From positions 6,324,001 through 6,388,000 of the forward strand of contig NZ_AP025739.1 in NCBI RefSeq assembly GCF_003574315.2: 64,000 nucleotides of DNA, written 5' to 3'. Positions 26,103 through 32,737 of the stretch are shown here, in pieces. The translations under genes and the position numbers were made by a program. The notes under the pieces were generated by a model. That model was not told the DNA's origin. It searched no databases and saw nothing but the letters and a program-made list of their open reading frames with translations. The number at the start of each line of letters is the position of its first letter. The first letter of the stretch is position 1. The DNA is from Capsulimonas corticalis. Its GTDB lineage: Bacteria > Armatimonadota > Armatimonadia > Armatimonadales > Capsulimonadaceae.

Positions 26103-26822
26103 TTATTTGCTTTCGCCTTGCTGCTCTGGCGTTTGCCAGGCGGCATGCCACGGCGAGAATCGGGTTACGATAACCGGATCCTGCCCCTCCCCTTCGAACT
26201 GATCGGCGGTAATATCGACGATCAAGTCATCTTTCTCCAGCCACGCATGCGTAACCGTGCGTCCGTCCGGCGGATACCGATACCGGCAGATATACTTAAA
26301 CTCGCCCATCCCGGCCGCCTTCAAACGGCGCTGCAAGATCTCGGCGGCTGCCCCGCACGCGCCGACGGGAAAGGCGGAAAGCCCTGTGGAGACGTCGTAG
26401 GACCCGCTCTCCAATTCTTTGCGCAGAGATGTCGCCACTGACCGGATATCTTCCTCCATGAGGCCGCTCATGTTCCGTAGCTCGCGAACGGCGTCTTTGA
26501 CCGACATCCCGTCAAATCGCCCCAGAGGATTAACCGGATCCGTCTGCCCAAGTGGATTAGCCGAGTGCGGTCGCTCCAGAGGATTGACAGATTCCGGCGG
26601 CAACGCGCTTTCCGCTCGGAGCGTGACAACCTCGGTGAACTTGCTCTTGGCGATCAGCACTTCGATTGTCTGATCCTTCACATATCGATCGCCGACGACC
26701 AAATGGTTTTTTACGCCTTCAATATTGACCACGGCATATTCCCCATCGATCGCCGTGACGAGGCCCTCAAATGCCCGCTGCCGTGGGTGCTCGATTCGGT
26801 ACCGCTTCCCAATCTGAACCAT
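26103..26822 (-). CDS. Putative Cys-His-Asp hydrolase with SH3-like N-terminus
   Basis: 239 residues. Residues 5-60 look like a KOW/SH3 barrel (GLVTAIDGEYAVVNIEG). A linker repeats NPLx three times (80-101). The C-terminal domain (125-225) has a papain or transglutaminase-like layout: Cys156 in FPVGACGAAAEIL, His192 in VTHAWLE and Asp203 in IVDITADQF. These motifs suggest a thiol peptidase or transferase, but the substrate is unknown. It is the last gene of the leftward operon and has its own array-rich leader, with AGGGAG before the ATG. Confidence 0.6.
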   Translation of the reverse strand: MVQIGKRYRIEHPRQRAFEGLVTAIDGEYAVVNIEGVKNHLVVGDRYVKDQTIEVLIAKSKFTEVVTLRAESALPPESVNPLERPHSANPLGQTDPVNPLGRFDGMSVKDAVRELRNMSGLMEEDIRSVATSLRKELESGSYDVSTGLSAFPVGACGAAAEILQRRLKAAGMGEFKYICRYRYPPDGRTVTHAWLEKDDLIVDITADQFEGEGQDPVIVTRFSPWHAAWQTPEQQGESK

Positions 26823-26825
26823 ATC

Positions 26826-26935
26826 TTACTCCCTGACATTATTACTCGCCCTGAATTACTACCCCAGCATTCTTCCCACAGCATTCTTCCGTCTGAATTA
26901 CTGCCTCTGAATTATTCCCTATAAAATGCCTCTGT
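26826..26935 (-). repeat. Degenerate leader array of about seven units
   Basis: Read on the minus strand, the 110 bp before the gene at 26103-26822 consist of degenerate 13-17 bp units. The clearest are three copies of AGTAATTCAG-type and two adjacent GGAAGAATGCTG copies. The last unit carries AGGGAG and the ATG. A TATAGGGAATAAT sequence at its far end could be a -10 region. Confidence 0.7.
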
Positions 26936-26993
26936 CCCCATTTCTACCCATTTTGCGCGCCGTCAGCGATTGGGAGAAGGGGTATCTGTGGAT

Positions 26994-27455
26994 TCATTGG
27001 GCTTTGCGTTTCTCGAACTGGGCGCTTGCATCGATCACATTGTCTGCAACCTGCATGCTCTTCTTGGATGTGGCGGGTTTGGGCGGTGTATCCTTGACTT
27101 CATCCGGAAGTTTATTTAGGCGCTTCGTCAGCGACTTGATAACACGCTGCCAATAAAGTTTCTTGCGTTCAGCGGCGGCGATTTCCTCATCCTTGTATCG
27201 GAGCATCTGCGATGCCTCCGCCAGTGCGTTTTCGAGGATCCATCGTTCGATCTTGAGAAGATGCGGTTGTCGGATCCAGACATTTTCTCTCGCAATGGCA
27301 ACGCCGGTGCCGCGACTGAATATCACCGGGCGCCCCATTTCGTCACGGATTGTTAGCGCATCCCGGGTCCACTCCGTCAGCGTCCAGACGACTTCCGCAC
27401 CGTCAGACATAATCGGGATTCGTTGCCCGCCACCATGAAAAGACGCGTACCCCAC
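26994..27455 (-). CDS. Unknown coiled-coil protein
   Basis: 153 residues with AAGGAGT before ATG 27455, which is two bases after the upstream stop. The first 60 residues are beta-rich (SDGAEVVWTLTEWTRDALTI, VIFSRGTGVAIARENVWI). From about 65 to 115 a helical coiled-coil-like part follows (WILENALAEASQMLRYKDEEIAAAERKKL), and the tail is basic and disordered. No family is recognised. A 17-codon frame (MNPQIPLLPIADGAQNG) overlaps its stop by ATGA and may or may not be translated. Confidence 0.6.
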   Translation of the reverse strand: MGYASFHGGGQRIPIMSDGAEVVWTLTEWTRDALTIRDEMGRPVIFSRGTGVAIARENVWIRQPHLLKIERWILENALAEASQMLRYKDEEIAAAERKKLYWQRVIKSLTKRLNKLPDEVKDTPPKPATSKKSMQVADNVIDASAQFEKRKAQ

Positions 27456-27457
27456 TT

Positions 27458-28033
27458 TTAGTACTCCTTGCCTGCTGTGTCGGCGCTGCCGGCGATAACG
27501 ACTTCAATCTCTCGAACGAACTGGACCCGGCTTTTGTCCAGCACTAGTATTTCCTGCTCGCCGCGCCGCAAGAACAGCGCCAGAACATCCGCCTTATCCA
27601 CCTGATAGGCGTGGATGCAGTCCGCGCCGCGCTCATACGCGAATCTCGCCGCTGTCTGTGGGGCAACCGTGTAAGCGATCCAATCCGTCTCTCCTGGCCG
27701 GTGGGCGCGATAGACGGTAATCTGATCCGGCATCTGGCGGAAGACGACAAACTCCGACGGCTTCATAAGGCTCGTCTCCCGGTTTTTTCGCGGCGACGAA
27801 AACAGCTTTTTCCACATCTCCAGATCGCTGAAGCCAGTGTACGAAACCCATAGCGTGGATAGAATATGCCAGTAGGCATAAGTCGTCAACGGCTTGCAGC
27901 TTTTGTTGAAGTGGCGAATCGCCGCTGGCGTCCCCGCATATTTGAGGACCTCACGCGCAATCTTCGCGTCCTTCTCGCTTTGACGAAAGTCTGGGCTGAT
28001 GTCTCGCCCCGAAATTGTGGGCGCCGTTTTCAT
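27458..28033 (-). CDS. ADP-ribosyltransferase-like protein
   Basis: 191 residues from ATG 28033 (MKTAPTISGRDISPD), chosen for the GAGGTG before it. The N-terminal half is helical. The C-terminal half has the order of an R-S-E-type ADP-ribosyltransferase: Arg109 in ITVYRAHRPGE, the W-x-x-Y-T segment at 118-122 followed by an AARFAY helix, and an E-x-E at 159-161 (RRGEQEILVL). Phages use such enzymes to modify host proteins. The central Ser is replaced by Thr or Tyr, so activity is not certain. Confidence 0.55.
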   Translation of the reverse strand: MKTAPTISGRDISPDFRQSEKDAKIAREVLKYAGTPAAIRHFNKSCKPLTTYAYWHILSTLWVSYTGFSDLEMWKKLFSSPRKNRETSLMKPSEFVVFRQMPDQITVYRAHRPGETDWIAYTVAPQTAARFAYERGADCIHAYQVDKADVLALFLRRGEQEILVLDKSRVQFVREIEVVIAGSADTAGKEY

Positions 28034-28040
28034 TCTCACC

Positions 28041-28343
28041 TCAAAATCCTCTGACGGCGATCTCATACCAGTAATCGTAAGTCTGGTCCGCCACCTCTGG
28101 CGACATGCCAGAATAGAGTAGCTGAGCATGCATTACAAGCATTCGATTGACGCGAAATGACTGGGTTGCCCAGGCGAAGTGTACATGTCGGCCAGTAAAT
28201 CTTCCATTGCGGGATCGTCGATAAGTAATAGGCGGATTAGACCTTGCTCGAATGTTCGCTTTATCGATGCGAATCGCCCGCTTCGATCCCCTGGCTGGCT
28301 TGACGCAGTTTTCCGCGTCGCCTGGTTTTGTCTCATCAATCAA
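28041..28343 (-). CDS. Small basic protein with TTG start
   Basis: 100 residues. The TTG overlaps the stop of the HAD gene (TTGA) and GGTGGGG lies just upstream, so coupled translation is likely. The N-terminal half is strongly basic (ARGSKRAIRIDKANIRARS, TYRRSRNGRFTGRH); the C-terminal half is helical (RMLVMHAQLLYSGMSPEVAD, QTYDYWYEIAVRGF). It could bind nucleic acid. A competing frame over 28133-28339 exists, so the reading frame is not certain. Confidence 0.45.
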   Translation of the reverse strand: MIDETKPGDAENCVKPARGSKRAIRIDKANIRARSNPPITYRRSRNGRFTGRHVHFAWATQSFRVNRMLVMHAQLLYSGMSPEVADQTYDYWYEIAVRGF

Positions 28344-28879
28344 AGTGCCCCACCATTCAAAATCGCGATCGCGCGGTCCGCGTCCTCGTCCGTCAGTCCG
28401 ACATTGTAATCCGTGCGAACGAAGCAGTCTGGCGGCGTCCCGAAAACCGGGTCGTCGTCGATAACCACGAACCGATCGCACTCCGTCGCGCTGTCCAGGT
28501 AATGCCGAATCTCGGTCCAGCGCTCGCTTTCGAGCATCTGCGGACCTGGACGCCCTTTGGGGATGTCCGTCACATCGATCGTGATGCCGATGACGCGCTT
28601 GCGATGCGCCTGGAGGCCATGGCGCGCCAGCAACGCCCCCAGATACTGCGCGTACCCCTGCGGACAAGTAGAAGAGCGCCACGCCGAAGAAATGACGATG
28701 TACGCGTCCGTCTCCCGGACGATGCGGTTGACGCGCAGGACGGCGGCGGGATCGATCTTCCCCAGGCACCACGCCAGGCGGTCGACGTGGAGACGCGGCT
28801 TGTTTTTGTAGACGTCGCCCTCCATCCAAGCGACGGAATTGAGAACGCCGTCGAAGTCGAGAAAGATCAGTTTCTTCAT
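28340..28879 (-). CDS. HAD-superfamily protein of the RNA-repair-associated type
   Basis: 179 residues. Motif I is FLDFDGVLNS (Asp8, Asp10), motif II is VISSAWRSS and the acidic motif IV is VVIDDDP. This set matches the small HAD domain found in Swiss-army-knife RNA repair proteins and in many phage genes. It would remove a phosphate, possibly a 5' or 2',3' end group; the real substrate is unknown. ATGA couplings on both sides place it firmly in the operon. Confidence 0.78.
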   Translation of the reverse strand: MKKLIFLDFDGVLNSVAWMEGDVYKNKPRLHVDRLAWCLGKIDPAAVLRVNRIVRETDAYIVISSAWRSSTCPQGYAQYLGALLARHGLQAHRKRVIGITIDVTDIPKGRPGPQMLESERWTEIRHYLDSATECDRFVVIDDDPVFGTPPDCFVRTDYNVGLTDEDADRAIAILNGGAL

Positions 28880-29109
28880 ATCGTCACCGAAGACGCCACG
28901 AGCGCCAGCGCGTCCTGCATGTCACCCAGCTGCTCTGAATACATGTACTCATACTCCTGGCCGCCACCGAAACAGAACGTCGCCAGAGCGAAGCATGGAA
29001 ATTCAACGGGCGGTTGCCCATTCTCCGCGCCGAACTGACTGTGCCAGAACTCGTAATCCGCCGCCGATGTCAGCAGCGCCCAGCCGTGAATGATACGAAG
29101 CGGGTTCAT
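28876..29109 (-). CDS. Small unknown protein
   Basis: 77 residues, coupled by ATGA overlaps to the genes on both sides. It is rich in aromatic residues (HGWALLTSAADYEFWHSQFG, FPCFALATFCFGGGQEYEYMY). No family is known to me. The precise overlaps argue that it is real. Confidence 0.62.
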   Translation of the reverse strand: MNPLRIIHGWALLTSAADYEFWHSQFGAENGQPPVEFPCFALATFCFGGGQEYEYMYSEQLGDMQDALALVASSVTI

Positions 29110-29231
29110 TTCTGTGGACCTCTCTTCTTTCGTCGCTTGGCAGTCCCGTACATCTTGTGAATGATGATTGCCTGTGCCGTGGTGACATAAGTTCCGTTAC
29201 ATCCGCGGTAAGGCATGATCTGGCGCTTCAT
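29106..29231 (-). CDS. 41-residue basic protein
   Basis: MKRQIMPYRGCNGTYVTTAQ followed by AIIIHKMYGTAKRRKKRGPQ and a final Lys. The ATG overlaps the stop of the upstream gene (ATGA), and its own stop overlaps the next ATG in the same way. This double coupling is the main support. The C-terminus (KRRKKRG) is strongly basic, so nucleic-acid or ribosome binding is possible. No family is recognised. Confidence 0.55.
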   Translation of the reverse strand: MKRQIMPYRGCNGTYVTTAQAIIIHKMYGTAKRRKKRGPQK

Positions 29232-29710
29232 TTTTGCGTTTCGTCTTTCCCAGTCTGATCTGCATCTATCGCCATTCGATATCCGTCAAACCAGAAAGAC
29301 CGTTCTTTGCCGTCCTGGTATGGGTTTTTGTCCGCGCCCAGTCTCTTCTCCCCTGCGTCATAACCCTGGTTGTAGGCGGTGTATGGATGATGGATGTCGT
29401 CCTGGGCCGGATTATCAGCGTAGGCCGTCAACGGGTCGAGATGACTACTGTCCCTCACCGAGACGCTTTCCTCCAGCCGCCTCGCGCCGACGTCGTCGAT
29501 TGTCGCCTTGATCGGCGCCAGGGCCGTGTCCGCCGCCTCCCGGTAATCGCCCCACGCCTCGCGCGCGGCTCCGGTGGCGTCCTGGAGGCGCTCTGCGGCG
29601 GCTGGGTCATTCGGGGACAACTTCTTGCGGCCAAGGGCGGCGGCGTGGGCGCCGCGCGCGAGGCGCATCCTTCGCGAAGCGCGCTCTAATTTATTCGGTT
29701 GTTCGTCCAT
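29228..29710 (-). CDS. Unknown acidic-tailed helical protein
   Basis: 160 residues from ATG 29710 (MDEQPNKLERASRRMRLARG), seven bases after GGAG. A helical first half (ARGAHAAALGRKKLSPNDPA, AAREAWGDYREAADTALAP) is followed by a polar region with HHPYTAYNQGYDAGEKRLG and KERSFWFDGYRMA. The latter resembles the compact YxxGYxxG / FWxGY modules often found in small phage proteins. The start lies inside the end of the upstream gene. Confidence 0.6.
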   Translation of the reverse strand: MDEQPNKLERASRRMRLARGAHAAALGRKKLSPNDPAAAERLQDATGAAREAWGDYREAADTALAPIKATIDDVGARRLEESVSVRDSSHLDPLTAYADNPAQDDIHHPYTAYNQGYDAGEKRLGADKNPYQDGKERSFWFDGYRMAIDADQTGKDETQK

Positions 29711-30227
29711 CGGAGTCTCCATATTTGGCAAATATCAATTCCTCAACTTGCATCCTCAGCTTTTGGAAACCGAGTTCAAGTTTAGGATCATTGTTCTCTT
29801 GGGGCATAAAGGCGGACCCCCAGCCGCAAAGCGCATCCATCAAGTCATAGCAATCATCAGGATCTAAGTCGATGCCGTTTTCAATGAAGTGCGCGTATTC
29901 CCCTTGTTTAGCGTAATCTGAGAGGCAGTGGTAAAGTCGGACGCCACAAACAACGCAATGCTCAGGATTATCGTACTCAAACCCAGCGCTAGAGTTTATC
30001 CAGAGATCTTCAGGGACGGCGATAGGCGTATATGGCGCGGCAACAATTCCGCGCTTTATGAGTTGCTCTTCCTGATATTCTTCAGCGCATTTCAGACAAT
30101 GGCAGACGCCTGTTTCATCAAAGCACTCAATCCAGTAGAGATATTCGATTTCCGCGCGCTCCGCGAAAGGCTGGATCAGAGCCGCCAGCAAAGTCGCCTC
30201 AGAAGTGCGTGTATATACTTGCGTCAT
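29691..30227 (-). CDS. Unknown Cys-containing protein
   Basis: 178 residues, ATGA-coupled to the upstream gene. Two CxxC pairs, CHCLKC near residue 44 and CVVCGV near 91, could bind one zinc ion. The C-terminal half is acidic (GIDLDPDDCYDLMDALCGWG). No family is recognised. It is transcribed from the strong promoter at about 30990. Confidence 0.6.
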   Translation of the reverse strand: MTQVYTRTSEATLLAALIQPFAERAEIEYLYWIECFDETGVCHCLKCAEEYQEEQLIKRGIVAAPYTPIAVPEDLWINSSAGFEYDNPEHCVVCGVRLYHCLSDYAKQGEYAHFIENGIDLDPDDCYDLMDALCGWGSAFMPQENNDPKLELGFQKLRMQVEELIFAKYGDSDGRTTE

Positions 30228-30619
30228 CGCTTTTGTCCTCGTACACTGACGGCTTTTTCAAGCGCTATCTTTGCGTACCACAATTTATCTTCAGCTTGGC
30301 GTAGTCGAGATTCAACGTCTTTCTGCTCTTTGCGGATTCCGACAATATCTTCTTCTAAACGCGCGATATTCTTTCTGATCTCCCGCGCGGCCATCGACTT
30401 GCGCGCCCTGATCCGCAGCTGCCGACGTGTCAGGGTGATCATAGCATCCATCCGCCTACGCCATGCCAGATTGGCATTCGGCGTACCGCACTGATCCACC
30501 AGATCAGCGAGCGAGCGGTTGATATAATCGTCAACTTCATCGCCGCCCGAAACGACCAGGTGAGCAAAACGTCCGCCCATTCTGTTTCGCAGGTGATCCA
30601 GATCAAGCGCCTGGTTCAT
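30224..30619 (-). CDS. Helical protein, probable nucleic-acid-associated
   Basis: 131 residues. Almost entirely helical, with a basic centre (RRRMDAMITLTRRQLRIRAR) and a coiled-coil C-terminus (IRKNIARLEEDIVGIRKEQ, KDVESRLRQAEDKLW). No named family. It is the second gene of the operon and is coupled to the next by ATGA. Confidence 0.6.
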   Translation of the reverse strand: MNQALDLDHLRNRMGGRFAHLVVSGGDEVDDYINRSLADLVDQCGTPNANLAWRRRMDAMITLTRRQLRIRARKSMAAREIRKNIARLEEDIVGIRKEQKDVESRLRQAEDKLWYAKIALEKAVSVRGQKR

Positions 30620-30667
30620 CGGATCACTCCTTCAGGGCGGAGGATTTCTCCCCCGCCCCTTCCCCGT

Positions 30668-30907
30668 TTAGTACCGTGTGTCGCGCAGGTCGTGGATGTC
30701 CATTTCCTGCTGGGCGGCGATTTCCGCCTGCTTGTCCGCCTGCTCGCCGCAGATGGTGCAGTTCTCGCCGGCGTCGATGGCGCTTTGGCAGAAGTTGCAG
30801 ATCACCAGTTCGCCGGTGACGAGCATGGAGAGGACGATCCCTTGATCGATGGCGTCTTCGTCCGCCATGTTCTCCATCACCCACCTCGTCGCGTCTTCGA
30901 TTGTCAT
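30668..30907 (-). CDS. Small zinc-ribbon protein, first gene of the operon
   Basis: 79 residues with AAGGAG before ATG 30907. Cys pairs ICNFCQ and NCTICGEQ form a zinc ribbon like those of short TraR/DksA-type phage proteins, though the DksA coiled coil is missing. The short acidic helix before it could touch RNA polymerase. The gene is read from a promoter with an operator in its spacer, so it is probably part of an early, repressible unit. Confidence 0.62.
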   Translation of the reverse strand: MTIEDATRWVMENMADEDAIDQGIVLSMLVTGELVICNFCQSAIDAGENCTICGEQADKQAEIAAQQEMDIHDLRDTRY

Positions 30908-30974
30908 TCTTCGCTTTTCTCCTTTCGGTTTCGGGCTTGCTCTGGAAGGTCCGCCCTGTTTGTCTTACGTATAT

Positions 30975-31038
30975 ATAATAGCATAAAAATTATGCTAAGT
31001 CAAGCATTTCGGACACACTTAGCATAAAAATTATGGCC
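30975..31038 (-). promoter_or_regulatory. Operon promoter with operator in the spacer, plus second operator
   Basis: On the minus strand TTGACT (30998-31003), a 17-bp spacer and TATTAT (30975-30980). The 19-bp palindrome TAGCATAA-AAA-TTATGCTA (30979-30997, as read on the plus strand) covers the spacer. A second copy at 31020-31038 has one decayed arm (TTATGGCC). The start codon of the operon is about 68 bp downstream. Confidence 0.85.
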
Positions 31039-31149
31039 TTTGCCGGGATTGTGGTAGAATGGAAACAGCTTCCTTTCGGGAGCCGCGCTGGCGGCGCTTG
31101 CTCTGGAACAGTAAAGTCCCGCCGCCGGCGTATCAATCTCGCCTATGCG

Positions 31150-31169
31150 ATTATTGATCGATCAATAAT
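31150..31169. promoter_or_regulatory. 20-bp perfect palindrome, also at 41614
   Basis: ATTATTGATCGATCAATAAT is followed by TTG, giving 23 identical bases shared with a second site at 41614-41636. It stands 16 bp upstream of the -35 box for the ribbon-helix-helix gene. A dimeric regulator site is likely. The stretch 31039-31149 to its left holds no gene. Confidence 0.7.
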
Positions 31170-31184
31170 TTGAGCGCCTTGCAA

Positions 31185-31213
31185 TTGACTTAGCATAATA
31201 TTTATGCTATTAT
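31185..31213 (+). promoter_or_regulatory. Promoter of the RHH gene with operator in the spacer
   Basis: TTGACT (31185-31190), 17 bp, TATTAT (31208-31213). The palindrome TAGCATAA-TAT-TTATGCTA (31191-31209) fills the spacer, exactly as in the divergent promoter. The -10 box ends six bases before the ATG at 31220, so the transcript should start at or next to the start codon. Confidence 0.88.
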
Positions 31214-31219
31214 AAAGTC

Positions 31220-31432
31220 ATGGCGAAGAACAAGCGCGACAACGCATACAGTCTTTCCGTCTATCTGACGGAAAAAGAGCATGAGGCGCTATCGAATTAC
31301 TGCAATGAAGAGGGTTCGACGTACGCAGCGGCGGTTCGTACTGGGTTAAAACTGCTCACTGATCCCAGTATTAAAGCGGCCGTTCGGAGGGCGTTGCTGG
31401 AGAGTGAGGGGTTGCGCGATGGGACAGACTAA
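31220..31432 (+). CDS. Ribbon-helix-helix regulator
   Basis: 70 residues. The beta strand YSLSVYLTEKEHEALSNYC and the helix EGSTYAAAVRTGLKLL are the CopG/Arc-type ribbon-helix-helix pattern. Such dimers bind short palindromes. The three TAGCATAA-N3-TTATGCTA sites beside it are the obvious targets, so it probably represses both itself and the divergent operon. There is no ribosome-binding site and the promoter sits directly before the ATG, so a leaderless mRNA is expected. The tail after residue 50 is helical and charged. Confidence 0.75.
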   Translation: MAKNKRDNAYSLSVYLTEKEHEALSNYCNEEGSTYAAAVRTGLKLLTDPSIKAAVRRALLESEGLRDGTD

Positions 31433-31452
31433 AGGGTACTCACAATGAAGAT

Positions 31453-31490
31453 GCCGCCAATATCACGCGGATTAGTTTGATATTGGCGGC
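31453..31490. terminator. Hairpin between convergent genes
   Basis: GCCGCCAATATCA and TGATATTGGCGGC form a perfect 13-bp stem with a 12-base loop between the ends of two convergent genes. T-tracts are weak on both sides, so it may act in both directions with moderate efficiency. Confidence 0.6.
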
Positions 31491-31498
31491 GTTGTGCT

Positions 31499-31885
31499 CT
31501 AAGGATAAGGGTGAGTAATCGTGCATTTTTTGCACCTGCCCATAAGCAATTGCTTATACCAAAGCCCGCAAAACTGACAATGACTTCTAAAAGATTGGGC
31601 TCGAACAAGCTTCATCCTACCATCGGGCAGCATTTTATAGCCCAATCCTTCCAGTGTTTCCTTGTTCACACCATCCGGTAATTTGTTTGACACTCCTGGG
31701 GGCCTCCCTTTACCCCCGCTCTTCGGCCTCGTCTTCTGAAACGCCTCAAAATCTGCCTCTTCAACGGCGAATGCGCGCGGCGTAATCTCTACTAACGACA
31801 CCTTGGCGAGCTGCATCGCCCTCCGTGCGCTTGGACCTGAAACCCCCAGACGTTCCCCCGCCTCTGCCATGCTGATCAATCCCAT
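31499..31885 (-). CDS. Winged-helix-like regulator with zinc ribbon
   Basis: 128 residues. The N-terminus (SMAEAGERLGVSGPSARRAM, AFAVEEADFEAFQKTRPKSG) has an excisionase or MerR-type helix-turn-helix layout. A basic linker follows, and the C-terminus contains CQFCGLWYKQLLMGRCKKC, a C-x2-C-x11-C-x2-C-like ribbon. It is probably a DNA-binding regulator. TGCTATAAT, an extended -10 box, ends only five bases before the ATG, so this is a second leaderless candidate. The large palindrome upstream is the likely operator. Confidence 0.65.
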   Translation of the reverse strand: MGLISMAEAGERLGVSGPSARRAMQLAKVSLVEITPRAFAVEEADFEAFQKTRPKSGGKGRPPGVSNKLPDGVNKETLEGLGYKMLPDGRMKLVRAQSFRSHCQFCGLWYKQLLMGRCKKCTITHPYP

Positions 31886-31890
31886 GTCCG

Positions 31891-31962
31891 ATTATAGCAC
31901 AAGAATTTATTTTACGCTACATAGCGCATTATATTGACAAATAATGCGCTATGTAGTACAAT
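31891..31962. promoter_or_regulatory. Divergent promoters with 16-bp inverted repeat
   Basis: Arms CTACATAGCGCATTAT (31917-31932) and ATAATGCGCTATGTAG (31941-31956) are a perfect 16-bp inverted repeat. The rightward promoter is TTGACA (31934-31939), 17 bp, TACAAT (31957-31962), and the right arm is its spacer. The leftward promoter is the extended -10 TGCTATAAT (31891-31899), close to the left arm. One bound repressor would close both. Confidence 0.85.
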
Positions 31963-32041
31963 ATATACATCAAACAAACAGTTTGCCCCGGCGGATGCTA
32001 CCAACATCCCCAGGGCGTGACCGATCAGAGGGAGCCGATCG

Positions 32042-32395
32042 ATGCCTAATTATACACCATTGCCCGATGCTCACGACGTTATGGCTGCCGACCGCGCCGC
32101 TGTCCTGAACGCGATGCCGATTGCCTCGGACCCGTTTCCGATGCCCACGGTGCAGGAGGTGCTGCGCACATATCGCTTCGCGGCGTACGAGTGGCGCACC
32201 TTCCAGACGTTCGACCGCCGCGCGCTCTCCTGGTCCATGAGCGTGACGCACCCGGCCGATCCGACCAGTCATTTCATCGTCATGTTCGAAGCCGTGAGCG
32301 GTGAATGGACCGTGCAGTATCCCAGCCGCCGCAGCCACCACGGCCCGGTCATCATCGAGGCGGCCCGGCGCAAATACTCGCAGCAGGCGAATTAG
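32042..32395 (+). CDS. Unknown protein
   Basis: 117 residues, with GAGGGAG before ATG 32042. A helical start (DAHDVMAADRAAVLNAMPIA, VQEVLRTYRFAAYEWR) is followed by a small beta sheet (RALSWSMSVTHPADPTSHFIV, MFEAVSGEWTVQYPS). No family is recognised. It is the first gene after the operator-controlled promoter at 31957. Confidence 0.62.
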   Translation: MPNYTPLPDAHDVMAADRAAVLNAMPIASDPFPMPTVQEVLRTYRFAAYEWRTFQTFDRRALSWSMSVTHPADPTSHFIVMFEAVSGEWTVQYPSRRSHHGPVIIEAARRKYSQQAN

Positions 32396-32409
32396 GAAAG
32401 GCGGCCTCT

Positions 32410-32688
32410 GTGGAATTCCTGAAATCATCACTTACGGCGCCGCCTCTGTCGCGGGACGGCGTCTACTACGCGCTTCAGCATATCGAGAGCGGGGAGTATA
32501 TCTGCCTCCTCCAGGATGGGATCGATCACCTGGCGGTCTTCTCCGTACCGGACGGCGCGCGGCAGTTTCGCGCGCTCCTGGGCATCGACGATCATGTAGA
32601 CGTTGCTGCGGTCACTCCCAGCAATGTGCCGTTCAATTATTATTGGTATAACGGTGAAATGATCATCTTGTCAACGCCTCTGTCATAG
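32410..32688 (+). CDS. Unknown small protein with GTG start
   Basis: 92 residues from GTG 32410 (VEFLKSSLTAPPLSRDGVYY), after AGGAAAGG. Beta-rich (YYALQHIESGEYICLLQDG, LAVFSVPDGARQFRALLG). The end, FNYYWYNGEMIILSTPLS, is hydrophobic. It probably belongs to the same transcript as the gene before it. No function is known. Confidence 0.55.
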   Translation: MEFLKSSLTAPPLSRDGVYYALQHIESGEYICLLQDGIDHLAVFSVPDGARQFRALLGIDDHVDVAAVTPSNVPFNYYWYNGEMIILSTPLS

Positions 32689-32729
32689 ATTGCAATAATA
32701 ACAAATATGATTGCAATAGCAACAAATAT
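32688..32729 (+). repeat. 21-bp tandem duplication before the DUF3560 gene
   Basis: Two 21-bp units (32688-32708 and 32709-32729) of the type GATTGCAATA-N2-AACAAATAT differ at two positions. They begin at the stop codon of the upstream gene and end just before AAGGAG and the start at 32738. Confidence 0.88.
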
Positions 32730-32737
32730 AAGGAGTT

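Noticed and set aside
28133-28339. Alternative 68-codon frame over the gene 28041-28343
   Set aside because: No coupling to the upstream stop; the TTG frame starts exactly at that stop and leads directly to the next gene.
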